A DNA stretch of 64,000 nucleotides from assembly GCA_020860245.1 (NCBI GenBank), contig JAJBUQ010000039.1, forward strand, positions 165,660 through 229,659, given 5' to 3'. Below the pieces are notes generated by a model. The model made no database searches. It worked only from the letters and a program-made list of their open reading frames with translations, and was not told where the DNA came from. Source of the DNA: Rikenellaceae bacterium (lineage in GTDB: Bacteria; Bacteroidota; Bacteroidia; Bacteroidales; Rikenellaceae). A program made the position numbers and the translations under genes. This document shows, in pieces, positions 18,444 through 26,906 of the stretch. Each line of letters begins with the position of its first letter. Positions within the stretch are counted from its first letter, which is position 1.

Positions 18444-20383
18444 TCTTGCTGTGGATTCGGGACCGTATAGTCCATCTCGTTTACATGTTTGTAATACTGC
18501 TGCAGAATCGCCTTCAAATATCTCTCCGCATTCTGCAATTCATCAGTATCCGAGAGTCTTATATCGTTTATCTGCAACGTGTCGCTGCGGTCGAATGCCG
18601 ACAATACATGCTCTCCGTCGGAGAAGAGAACGATAGAATCGTTGATGAATTGGAATGCTTCGTTCGTATAATTTGTGGCATTTGGCATCCGTTCCGGTTC
18701 ATTGAATACGTCGCGTCCGAATGCGAAGTAGGGCTTGCCGTAACCTGTGAGTCCGAGAACGGTAGGCATTAAATCCATCTGTTGTGCTGCCCGGTAATCC
18801 CTCTTCGCAACAGTATTATCGGGAGTGTATATGAACATTATTATCGAGCTGTTCCCGGTCGGAGTCTTAGTTTTATCAGCGAATATCTCGGAAGATACGT
18901 GATCTGCGGTAAACACAAAAATCGTATTATCGTACCATGGCCGCTGCTTGGCGTAGTCGAAGAATCTGCGGATGGCAAGGTCGGTATATCTCACCGCTTT
19001 GTGGATCTTCGTACGACCTTCCCCCAGAATATCTTTATAATTATCCGGTACTTCGAACGGATGGTGAGACGTCAGCGTGAATACCGTTGCCATAAACGGT
19101 TCCGGGAATTCCGATACTGTTTCAGCCATATATCCGAGGAACGGTTCGTCCCATATTCCCCATGCACCGTCGAAATCGGACGTCCCCTTAGCTCTCTCGT
19201 AATCTTCACGCATAAATATATTCTCTGTTCCCGCAAGAGACACAAACGCGGCAAACCCCATCGAATTCCGTTGTGATCCGCAGAAGAACGCCGTATAATA
19301 TCCTTCTTCGCCAAGCAGTGCAGGCAGACCTTTAATGTTGCCTAACGATTGTGGAAGTAATGCGAACGGCTTCTTGTACGACGGTATCGAGGTTAGGACC
19401 GAAGGGAGGGCGTCTATCGACTTCCGTCCGTTGGAGAACGCGTTCATGAAGGTATAACCCTCGCTCATGAGCGAGTCCAGAAACGGAGTATTCGTCTCCT
19501 CTCCGATATAGAGCTCCGGATTGAGTAATGCAGAATGTTCGCTGCTGAAGCTCTCCAGAGTAAATATTATTATATTCCTCTTACCCAGATCGTAAACGCT
19601 TGCGGAAGGGTAGTGGTAGGGAGTAAATATATCGTCCAGTTCCTGATCGGAAAAATATACAGGTACCTCGATTCGAGTGGAGCCAAGAGTCCTGATTATG
19701 CAGAACGGATTGCTAAGGATTAATGATGCCTTCTGGGGAGTAGGAGCATACTGAGCTGCGTTGCCGAGTGCTAAGGGACGCACTGCCCTCGAAAACCCTC
19801 CGCGGATTCCACCGATGGATAGGAGCACGGCGAGTGCAAGGATCAAGATGTTCAGTGGATAATAGATAAGATTATTTTTAATTCGGAACGGATGGTATTT
19901 TATTCTTTTATAGCTCCATACCATTCCTGCGATAAGGGCAATCCCGATAATAACTATATACCAGTTCTCGGCAATAAATTTTGCTATGAGAACACCGTTA
20001 TTATCGTTGCTTGTGAAGTGGAATTCATCGGAAGTGAACCGTTTTTTCGCATAATGAAAATATATGCTGTCCGCAAGATTAAAAACGATTACTACGCTGT
20101 TTACGATGATAAATAGCCATTTTAAAACAGTTTGATAAAATTTATTCTCACGGAACCGGAATGGTATCAGAGACAGAAAAATGAACAGACCATTGACGTA
20201 CAGGATCGAGATGGTGTCGAAAATCAGCGAACCTTTGAATAATTCCGGAAACTCCGCTACCGTCAGCGAACCCAATGAATCGGTATTCATCAGGTAAAAA
20301 ACGATCCTGCACATAAACAAAATTACGTATATTAAAAGGATACGTTTTATCAGTGTCGTGAGATCGTTCCTCAGGAATTTCAT
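18440..20383 (-). CDS. LTA synthase/sulfatase-family membrane phosphotransferase
   Basis: This 647-residue protein has about five N-terminal transmembrane helices followed by a large periplasmic alkaline-phosphatase-fold sulfatase domain (from about residue 270). Visible motifs are NIIIFTLESFSSEH for metal binding, NGRKSIDALPSVL as the likely nucleophile region, SHHPFEVP and FTADHVS. In Bacteroidetes such proteins are phosphoglycerol or phosphoethanolamine transferases acting on lipids or glycans; the exact substrate is unknown. It lies between metF and folC in a tight operon, overlapping folC by four bases. Confidence 0.88.
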   Translation of the reverse strand: MKFLRNDLTTLIKRILLIYVILFMCRIVFYLMNTDSLGSLTVAEFPELFKGSLIFDTISILYVNGLFIFLSLIPFRFRENKFYQTVLKWLFIIVNSVVIVFNLADSIYFHYAKKRFTSDEFHFTSNDNNGVLIAKFIAENWYIVIIGIALIAGMVWSYKRIKYHPFRIKNNLIYYPLNILILALAVLLSIGGIRGGFSRAVRPLALGNAAQYAPTPQKASLILSNPFCIIRTLGSTRIEVPVYFSDQELDDIFTPYHYPSASVYDLGKRNIIIFTLESFSSEHSALLNPELYIGEETNTPFLDSLMSEGYTFMNAFSNGRKSIDALPSVLTSIPSYKKPFALLPQSLGNIKGLPALLGEEGYYTAFFCGSQRNSMGFAAFVSLAGTENIFMREDYERAKGTSDFDGAWGIWDEPFLGYMAETVSEFPEPFMATVFTLTSHHPFEVPDNYKDILGEGRTKIHKAVRYTDLAIRRFFDYAKQRPWYDNTIFVFTADHVSSEIFADKTKTPTGNSSIIMFIYTPDNTVAKRDYRAAQQMDLMPTVLGLTGYGKPYFAFGRDVFNEPERMPNATNYTNEAFQFINDSIVLFSDGEHVLSAFDRSDTLQINDIRLSDTDELQNAERYLKAILQQYYKHVNEMDYTVPNPQQE

Positions 20384-20391
20384 AACGCTGT

Positions 20392-21354
20392 TCAGAATAA
20401 TTTTTCAGCAATCCTTACCATGTTGTCACTCTTGCCCATGGTGTAAAAGTGGAGAACGGGGACTCCTGCCGCGATAAGTTCTCTGCCCTGAGCAACAGCC
20501 CATTCTATACCGACTTCACGCACTTCCTGATTATTTTTACATGCTGTTACTGCATTCACGAGGTCGTCCGGAAGATCCACATGGAATATCTGCGGAAGCA
20601 TCGACAGTTGAGTCTTGGTTGAAAACGGTTTAAGACCCGCGATAATGGGAACGGTTATCCCGGCCTTCCTGCATTGTTCTACAAAATCGAAATATTTTGA
20701 GTTGTCGAAAAACATCTGCGTAACGATATATTCCGCCCCCGTATCTACCTTATTCTTGAGATATTTTATATCGACCGACAGGTTAGGTGCCTGTCCGTGC
20801 TTCTCAGGATAACCCGCGACGCCTATGCAGAAGTCCGTGGGATGGCAGTTCTCGATCTCGGAATCCACATACATTCCTTTGTTCATATCGGTTATATGGT
20901 GAATTAGCTCACAGGCATACGAATATCCTTCCGGATGCGGAACGAATCTGTTCTCCCCTTTGAGACTGTCTCCGCGGAGTGCCAAAACATTCTCAATACC
21001 GAGGAAGTCCATCTCTATCAATGCCGCTTCGATTTCGAACTTTGACAGTCCTCCGCAGATGAGATGTGGAACCACTTCAACTCCGTATTTGGATTTAAGT
21101 GCTACTGCGATTCCAATCATTCCGGGACGCTTACGGACTATGCGCCTCTCCAGCAATCCGTCCGGACGCTCAATATATTTAATATCCTCTCGGTGGTAGG
21201 TAATGTTTATATATGCCGGATCGAACCCTATAAGGCTGTCCACTGTCGTGAAAATGGAGTCTATCGTCTCACCTTTAAGCGGAGGAAGAAGTTCGAACGC
21301 AAACCTCGTTAGGCCGGAATTTTCGGCATCTTTTATAATATCTATTACTTTCAT
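20392..21354 (-). CDS. metF: 5,10-methylenetetrahydrofolate reductase
   Basis: This 320-residue flavoprotein reduces methylene-THF to methyl-THF for methionine synthesis. Family segments are FELLPPLKG, ITYHRED, NVLALRGD and VTQMFFDN. The frame opens seven codons earlier at 21375, but the ATG at 21354 (MKVIDIIKDAENSG) fits both the family and the promoter element just upstream. It is the first gene of metF, LTA-synthase-like, folC, with only eight bases to the second. Confidence 0.95.
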   Translation of the reverse strand: MKVIDIIKDAENSGLTRFAFELLPPLKGETIDSIFTTVDSLIGFDPAYINITYHREDIKYIERPDGLLERRIVRKRPGMIGIAVALKSKYGVEVVPHLICGGLSKFEIEAALIEMDFLGIENVLALRGDSLKGENRFVPHPEGYSYACELIHHITDMNKGMYVDSEIENCHPTDFCIGVAGYPEKHGQAPNLSVDIKYLKNKVDTGAEYIVTQMFFDNSKYFDFVEQCRKAGITVPIIAGLKPFSTKTQLSMLPQIFHVDLPDDLVNAVTACKNNQEVREVGIEWAVAQGRELIAAGVPVLHFYTMGKSDNMVRIAEKLF

Positions 21355-21372
21355 TTTTATCTTTAATGCACA

Positions 21373-21380
21373 CAAATGTA
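21373..21380 (-). promoter_or_regulatory. Bacteroidetes -7 element (TACATTTG) for the metF operon
   Basis: CAAATGTA on the plus strand, 18 bases ahead of the chosen metF start; it supports the ATG at 21354 over the one at 21375. Confidence 0.55.
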
Positions 21381-21431
21381 TGATTTTTTAAAGTATTTTT
21401 AAAATAATGGAAGCTCCGAATACTTTATAAA

Positions 21432-21461
21432 AAATAAACGGGCTCTTCTGCCCGTTTATTT
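21432..21461. terminator. Terminator hairpin downstream of the lipoprotein gene
   Basis: A perfect 12-bp stem AAATAAACGGGC / GCCCGTTTATTT with a TCTTCT loop, placed after the minus-strand gene that ends at 21480 and before metF. Confidence 0.8.
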
Positions 21462-21479
21462 TAGTATAAAGGTTAAACA

Positions 21480-22094
21480 TTATCTGAGATAATAGGGAGA
21501 AGGATCGAAGGAGACGCGGTAGCTGCGGAAGGATGTGTAGTCTACTACTATTGAGGGATCGTTGTCGTTGATAGTGAAATCCAGTGAGCCTCCGGTGGCG
21601 CCGTCGGTTACGGTAAATTTGAATTCCTCGATGTAAGCATATTCAGCCCCTTCAATTTCAGGTAGCAGATCCTCGAAAGAATGAACCCGCGGATAGTCGC
21701 CCCCGAATTCATCGAAGCTCTCCAGTTTGGTAGGTAATATCGTAAGATAATCATAAGGACCGTAATTGTTTATGTTAGGTGCTTCCCATTCCGATAACAT
21801 CAGATATATTTTGTCGTTATCGTACACGATCTTTATCATGTCTATGGTAAATTCATCGTAAAGTTCTCCTACCTGTGAACTTGTTATGGCCGTGTACCAT
21901 ACGTTGATTCTATACTCATTTAGATAGCGGAGGTCGGTTTGTACGGTAATCGTGGCGAATGGAGGATTTACCATGCTCTCTTCCGATAACGCTGTTGTTT
22001 CGCTCGATACGGATTCATTTTCATTTACAACTCCGCTATTTTTAGAGCAGGCGGCCATTAATACAACTAAAGCGACACAAAAAAAATTCTTCAT
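21480..22094 (-). CDS. Hypothetical lipoprotein
   Basis: This 204-residue protein has a lipoprotein signal (MKNFFCVALVVLMAAC, acceptor Cys16) followed by a Ser/Glu-rich linker and a beta-rich domain with many aromatic and acidic residues. I do not recognise the family. It is a single-gene unit ending in a strong hairpin and divergent from relA/spoT across about 250 bases of AT-rich DNA. Confidence 0.75.
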   Translation of the reverse strand: MKNFFCVALVVLMAACSKNSGVVNENESVSSETTALSEESMVNPPFATITVQTDLRYLNEYRINVWYTAITSSQVGELYDEFTIDMIKIVYDNDKIYLMLSEWEAPNINNYGPYDYLTILPTKLESFDEFGGDYPRVHSFEDLLPEIEGAEYAYIEEFKFTVTDGATGGSLDFTINDNDPSIVVDYTSFRSYRVSFDPSPYYLR

Positions 22095-22211
22095 AGTTTA
22101 ATCGTTTTAATTAAAATATTGCATAAAGATATGTTTGTTTTTAATTATATTACAATAAAAATCGGAAAAATATGCGGTTATACATTATAAAAATATTGAT
22201 TTTAGTGGCTT

Positions 22212-22219
22212 TAAATTTG
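22212..22219 (+). promoter_or_regulatory. Possible -7 element (TAAATTTG) for relA/spoT
   Basis: TAAATTTGC lies 127 bases upstream of the relA/spoT ATG, so it would give a long AT-rich leader. Confidence 0.35.
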
Positions 22220-22346
22220 CGCTCACGGGTATATTCTTATGACAGGATGTAATAATAAAATGATTTGAGGATTTTTTTTGTGAAATAAGTATACCTAAAA
22301 TACCATAAAAAAGCTACCTTTATAGCTTAAAAAAGGAAATTTCTGT

Positions 22347-24596
22347 ATGGAGTACACGGAACAGGATGAAATATTGATCGGTAAACTTCAGGAGGAGTTA
22401 TTCAAGGCGTGCGAGAGAATTGCGAAGAAGGAGTCCGATATGGAGCTTGTACGTAAAGCGTTCTATTTTGCCAAAGATGCCCACAAGGGTGTCAGGCGCA
22501 AATCGGGAGAACCCTATATCGTGCACCCTATATCCGTTGCCCTTATTGTCGTCAATGAGATAGAACTCGGTATAAAATCCGTAGTCGCCGCTCTCATGCA
22601 CGATATAGTGGAAGATACTGAATATACCGTATCCGATATCGAACACCTCTTCGGACCGAAGATAGCATCGATGGTGGATGGTCTGACCAAAATGGCAGGG
22701 GTATTCTCTGCTGACCAGACCGAAGAGTCGGAGACTTCCAAACAGGCGGAGAATTTCAAGAAGATGCTTCTTACGCTCTCCGACGACGTGAGAGTAATCA
22801 TAATCAAGATAGCGGATCGACTTCATAATATGCGCACCCTGGGGTCTATGCCCGCGCATAAGCAGATGAAGATAACAAGCGAGACCATCTATCTCTTCGC
22901 TCCGCTTACCCATCGTTTAGGATTGTTCGCAATTAAATCCGAACTCGAGGACCTCAGTCTAAAATACCGGTTCCCCGAAGATTATAAAATGATCGAATCG
23001 AAGATCAGCGCGACGGAGGCAAACCGTAACAAATACATTGAAAAATTCAATTCGCCAATCGCTGACATACTCAGGGCTAACGATATTGACTTCGAGATAT
23101 CCGGAAGAGTAAAATCCATTTATTCCATATGGCGGAAGATGCAGAGAAAAAATATCGACTTCGAGGAGATATACGATATTTTCGCTATCCGCATTGTATT
23201 TAAGCCATCTCCGATGATCCCGGAAAAATCCCAGTGCTGGCATATTTATTCGCTCGTCACGGATATTTACAAACCCAAACCGGACAGGATTAAGGATTGG
23301 GTAAATATCCCCAAGGCTAATGGTTATGAGGCTCTGCATTGTACTGTTATGGGTCCTGACGGAGAATGGGTGGAGGTGCAGATACGCTCACAGCGCATGG
23401 AGGAGATCGCGGAGAAGGGATTCGCCGCCCATTGGAAGTACAAGGAACAGTCCAGCAATTCCGACGGAGAGATCGATAAATGGCTTAAGCGTGTAAGAGA
23501 AGCTCTCAGCAGCTCGGTTGAGAACGCAGTCGAGTTCCTCGATAATTTTAAACTCAGCCTCTATTCGTCCGAGATAGTTGTATTTACCCCCAAAGGGGAT
23601 CAGGTAACTCTACCGCAGGGTGCTACGGCATTGGACCTGGCATACGATATCCACTCAAAAATTGGACATACCGCCGTAGGTGCTAAGATTAATCACAAGA
23701 TAGACTCCATATTTACCCCGATAAGTTCAGGCGATCAGGTCGAAATAATCACTTCGAATAACGTGAAACCCAAGCCGGAATGGCTCGACCATGTGGTAAC
23801 GTCCAAAGCGAAAAATTCGATCAAAAATTTTATCAAAAAGGATAATCAGAACAATATCGAACGCGGAATAGTGATCTTCGAGGAGAAGATGAAGAGTTTC
23901 GGCATCCAGCCGAGCGCACGCGTCTTTCGCAAGGTTCTGCCTGCATATCAATGTTCTTCTAAAGGAGAATTTTACAGCAAATTGGGCGCGGGCATCATCA
24001 ATCTTAACGGTGTAGAGAAGATACTCCGGCAGAATGCTGCGAGTAAGATGATAAAATACTGGTCGCTCCAGTTATCCAATCCTCTCAGGCTACTCAAGGG
24101 TTCCGGAAACAGCGATCAGAAGAAAAAGTCCGGGGACGATGAAATTATAACTTCCGAGGACGAATACAATATGGAGTTATCGATTGCCGATTGCTGCAGT
24201 CCTATTCCCGGCGATCAGGTCATAGGATTCCGAGGCGAAGACGGACGCGTTACGATACATAAAAAGAGTTGTAAAGAAGCGGTAAAACTGGCAGCTCAGC
24301 ATGGAGAGAACATCGTTAAAGCTCAGTGGTCAGGGTTTAAGGCGATATCGTTCCTGACACATGTAGAGGTGCGCGGTATAGACAGAATGGGAATAATGCT
24401 CGATATGGCTAAACTGATCTCTGAGGAGATGAATGTGAACATACGCGAGTTGAAGCTTCAGAGCCACGACGGTATTTTCGAAGGAGTAGTCAGCCTCTAT
24501 GTAAAAAGTATTGAGGACTTAAAAGTGATAATGTCGAGACTCAACAAAATACGAGGCGTCGAGAAGGTTCGCAGGATAGAAACTTACAGAGAATAA
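22347..24596 (+). CDS. Bifunctional (p)ppGpp synthetase/hydrolase RelA/SpoT
   Basis: This 749-residue protein makes and degrades the stringent-response alarmone. An HD hydrolase domain (about 40-200) has the HD pair in LMHDIVEDTEY and IADRLHNMRT; the synthetase domain follows (about 250-370) with GRVKSIYSIWRKM, YDIFAIRIVF and EALHCTV; a TGS domain begins at VFTPKGDQVTLPQG; a C-terminal ACT domain ends the protein. Both catalytic centres look intact, so it is a true Rel-type enzyme. The stop is TAATAA, and a DUF308 membrane protein begins 13 bases on. Confidence 0.95.
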   Translation: MEYTEQDEILIGKLQEELFKACERIAKKESDMELVRKAFYFAKDAHKGVRRKSGEPYIVHPISVALIVVNEIELGIKSVVAALMHDIVEDTEYTVSDIEHLFGPKIASMVDGLTKMAGVFSADQTEESETSKQAENFKKMLLTLSDDVRVIIIKIADRLHNMRTLGSMPAHKQMKITSETIYLFAPLTHRLGLFAIKSELEDLSLKYRFPEDYKMIESKISATEANRNKYIEKFNSPIADILRANDIDFEISGRVKSIYSIWRKMQRKNIDFEEIYDIFAIRIVFKPSPMIPEKSQCWHIYSLVTDIYKPKPDRIKDWVNIPKANGYEALHCTVMGPDGEWVEVQIRSQRMEEIAEKGFAAHWKYKEQSSNSDGEIDKWLKRVREALSSSVENAVEFLDNFKLSLYSSEIVVFTPKGDQVTLPQGATALDLAYDIHSKIGHTAVGAKINHKIDSIFTPISSGDQVEIITSNNVKPKPEWLDHVVTSKAKNSIKNFIKKDNQNNIERGIVIFEEKMKSFGIQPSARVFRKVLPAYQCSSKGEFYSKLGAGIINLNGVEKILRQNAASKMIKYWSLQLSNPLRLLKGSGNSDQKKKSGDDEIITSEDEYNMELSIADCCSPIPGDQVIGFRGEDGRVTIHKKSCKEAVKLAAQHGENIVKAQWSGFKAISFLTHVEVRGIDRMGIMLDMAKLISEEMNVNIRELKLQSHDGIFEGVVSLYVKSIEDLKVIMSRLNKIRGVEKVRRIETYRE

Positions 24597-24609
24597 TAAG
24601 GTAAAAATT

Positions 24610-25137
24610 ATGGATATTTTAAAGATTTTTGATACTGACGTATGGAGAAGTATTATTGCCGTACTTATAGGTATAGTGATGATCGTTTGGTCCCACATAG
24701 CGGTGAACTATGCTATAATTATAACCGGTATACTCGTTCTCTTATCGGGAATTGCTTCGATATTCATTTTCTACCGCGTCGATAAAACGACTCGTGGAGG
24801 ATTGCCTGTCGAAGGGATTCTCAGTTCCATGCTTGGAGTTCTTCTTATCGCCGTGCCTTCATTTTTCGCAAGTATAATAATGATACTTCTCGGTGCGATC
24901 CTTGTCGTGGCTGCCGTGAATCAGTTGTCAGGTCTTGTATTAGTGCGGCGCAACGGATTCAGGGTTCCGGGCTTGCTCTGCCTGTTCCCGTTTGTAATCT
25001 TGACTGCGGGAATTATTATTCTGTTCAATCCGTTCGCAACCGCGCAGAGTCTGGTGGTATTCTTCGGATGTGCGGTATTATTATATGGAATAATAAATAT
25101 CGTTAATTATTATATTTTAAGACGTCAGCATGAGTAA
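24610..25137 (+). CDS. HdeD/DUF308-family membrane protein
   Basis: This 175-residue protein is made of about six transmembrane helices in three hairpins with few charged residues between them, matching the DUF308/HdeD layout (acid-resistance protein HdeD in E. coli). No catalytic motif is visible. The next gene overlaps its last eight bases, so the pair is likely coupled. Function in this organism is unknown. Confidence 0.8.
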   Translation: MDILKIFDTDVWRSIIAVLIGIVMIVWSHIAVNYAIIITGILVLLSGIASIFIFYRVDKTTRGGLPVEGILSSMLGVLLIAVPSFFASIIMILLGAILVVAAVNQLSGLVLVRRNGFRVPGLLCLFPFVILTAGIIILFNPFATAQSLVVFFGCAVLLYGIINIVNYYILRRQHE

Positions 25138-25456
25138 TATATTCGATCTTCCCGCTGTCTCCCCGAAGGAACTGTTCGATACGATCCTCGACAGGCAGGA
25201 TGTCGAATGGATGAAAATCGAGCGTATTGCCTCTTACGGACTGCCGAGCCCGGATTCCGGATGGTATGTTCAGGATTGGGAAGAATGGGTGCTTATAGTA
25301 CGAGGCAGCGCGCAGATAGAGTTCGGCGACGGCAGAATTTCAGAACTTGCCGAAGGGGATAATTTGTTGATCGGTAGGAATATTAAACATAAAGTGCCGT
25401 TTACTACTGAGGATTGCGTCTGGCTTGCCGTTCACTTTAAATCGAAAATTATCTGA
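25130..25456 (+). CDS. Cupin-domain protein
   Basis: This 108-residue single-domain cupin has VQDWEEWVLIVRGSAQIEFG as the first cupin motif and the region from EGDNLLIGRNIKHKV as the second. One metal-binding histidine (in IKHKV) and the Glu pair are visible, while the HxH of motif 1 is replaced by WEEW. Proteins of this size and shape often bind small molecules or a metal, but no substrate can be assigned. It overlaps the upstream membrane-protein gene by eight bases and convergent dpm by eight bases. Confidence 0.8.
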   Translation: MSNIFDLPAVSPKELFDTILDRQDVEWMKIERIASYGLPSPDSGWYVQDWEEWVLIVRGSAQIEFGDGRISELAEGDNLLIGRNIKHKVPFTTEDCVWLAVHFKSKII

Positions 25457-26171
25457 CAGGTAGATTTTTTCTGAGCCGCAGTCCGAGTACCCCCCAGAAT
25501 GCTTCGCCAAAGATACCGCTATTCATTTTCGATGTACCCTGCGTTCTGTCAGTGAATACGATCGGAATCTCGCAGACCTTCATTCCACTCTTCCAGAATA
25601 AGTATTTCATCTCAATCTGAAATCCGTATCCTTTTATTTTAATACCGTCGAAGTCGATCCGTTCAAGACCCTCTTTGGAATAGCATACGAATCCTGCTGT
25701 GGCATCTCTCACAGACATTCCGGTCGCCTTGCGCACATAGTAGGAGGCAAAATATGACATCAGAATCCTCTTCATGGGCCAATTCACGACGTTCACTCCA
25801 CACACGTAACGTGATCCTATTACAAGCTGTGCTTCGTTTGCGACAGCCGTCTCATACAGTCTCACAAGGTCGTTCGGATTATGGGAAAAATCGGCGTCCA
25901 TCTCGAAGATATAATCGTAACCATGCTCCAGTGCCCATCTGAATCCCGCGATGTACGCCGTTCCCAAACCGAGTTTACCGCTTCTCTCCACGAGAAACAG
26001 TCTGTCAGAGAAGAGAGGTTGCATATTTTTAACCAATACCGCTGTTCCGTCAGGAGAGTTGTCGTCTATTACAAGGAGATGGAATTCAGTTGGAAGATTA
26101 AAAACCGCACTTATAATGGCTTCGATATTTTCTTTTTCGTTGTATGTCGGTATGATTACCAGTTTGCGCAT
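25449..26171 (-). CDS. Polyprenol monophosphomannose synthase-like glycosyltransferase (GT2)
   Basis: This 240-residue GT-A enzyme transfers a sugar from a nucleotide sugar to polyprenyl phosphate. It has the N-terminal IIPTYNEKENIE motif, VIDDNSPDGT for nucleotide binding, the metal-binding DAD in EMDADFSHNP, RYVCG and DATAGFVCY, all as in bacterial dolichol-phosphate mannosyltransferase homologues. It lacks C-terminal membrane helices, so it is the short DPM1-type. It probably supplies lipid-linked sugar for surface glycans or protein O-glycosylation. Confidence 0.9.
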   Translation of the reverse strand: MRKLVIIPTYNEKENIEAIISAVFNLPTEFHLLVIDDNSPDGTAVLVKNMQPLFSDRLFLVERSGKLGLGTAYIAGFRWALEHGYDYIFEMDADFSHNPNDLVRLYETAVANEAQLVIGSRYVCGVNVVNWPMKRILMSYFASYYVRKATGMSVRDATAGFVCYSKEGLERIDFDGIKIKGYGFQIEMKYLFWKSGMKVCEIPIVFTDRTQGTSKMNSGIFGEAFWGVLGLRLRKNLPVR

Positions 26172-26223
26172 GGCGTACGAATAATTATTTGCGTAAAAGT
26201 AGCAAAATATTTGAAAAACCGGT

Positions 26224-26231
26224 TATTTTTG
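26224..26231 (+). promoter_or_regulatory. Bacteroidetes -7 element (TATTTTTG)
   Basis: TATTTTTGCG lies 15 bases before the ATG at 26247 and decides the start: the long open frame upstream of it is not part of the gene. Confidence 0.5.
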
Positions 26232-26246
26232 CGTAAAATTAGACTG

Positions 26247-26903
26247 ATGCAACGTATCCTGACGACTATACTTTTTGTTACGCTTACGGTAGGCTGTGTT
26301 TCTGCGCAGAGCGGGGAATATGCAGAACCCGTGAATAAAACAGGATTCTTTAAACGCATATTCAAAGGGGGTGATAGAAATAAAAATGATAGAGCTGTTA
26401 CTAAAGTTTACGTTCCGCGTGTGGCTGTCGAAAGGTGGTTTAATGAGGATATGATCCCGGCGATTAATTTTATCCATAAATTCGACGAGATAGTTCCGGA
26501 TTCCCTCCGCACGATCGAGCTGTTTATGACTAATTCAATAAACGGATGGTATATAGAAGGTAGGACGATGTACGACCTTAACGGAGGCGCGCGGGTGTAT
26601 AAGAACAGCAATTACTCTTATTCGGATTACCGGAGAATGGACTCGGTTGCCGCTGCAAGGGGTGTTGAAATAGTTCCGGTTTTCGACCTGGGTTCCCGCA
26701 ATGAAATATTCTTCGATATTACCGGACATAATATGCTCTCGGTCGAAGGCTTCCGGTTCGTAAGGATGCTCTTATGGGAATTTATAGAAAATGCCAGACC
26801 CGCGAAGATCGCTTTTATAATTCCGGAGGGCAAATACAAAAATAATATTTACGATCTTATGAAACGTTATCCCGACACGGAATTTTATTTTATAAACAGA
26901 TAA
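26247..26903 (+). CDS. Short secreted protein with GH20-like half barrel
   Basis: This 218-residue protein has a signal peptide (MQRILTTILFVTLTVGCVSA). The rest resembles the first part of a GH20 beta-hexosaminidase barrel: TNSINGWYIEG, then YSYSDYRRMDSVAAARGVEI followed by VPVFDL, the position where GH20 enzymes have the Glu of the VIPEID motif. The catalytic Asp-Glu pair and the second half of the barrel are absent, so it is probably not a working hexosaminidase. It could be a non-catalytic binding protein or an unrelated family with similar strands. The COG2509 gene starts three bases after its stop, suggesting co-transcription. Confidence 0.7.
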   Translation: MQRILTTILFVTLTVGCVSAQSGEYAEPVNKTGFFKRIFKGGDRNKNDRAVTKVYVPRVAVERWFNEDMIPAINFIHKFDEIVPDSLRTIELFMTNSINGWYIEGRTMYDLNGGARVYKNSNYSYSDYRRMDSVAAARGVEIVPVFDLGSRNEIFFDITGHNMLSVEGFRFVRMLLWEFIENARPAKIAFIIPEGKYKNNIYDLMKRYPDTEFYFINR

Positions 26904-26906
26904 CTT

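Noticed and set aside
25881..26246. N-terminal extension of the GH20-like protein
   Set aside because: The open frame upstream of 26247 lies antisense to the glycosyltransferase gene, and the promoter and signal peptide fit the ATG at 26247.
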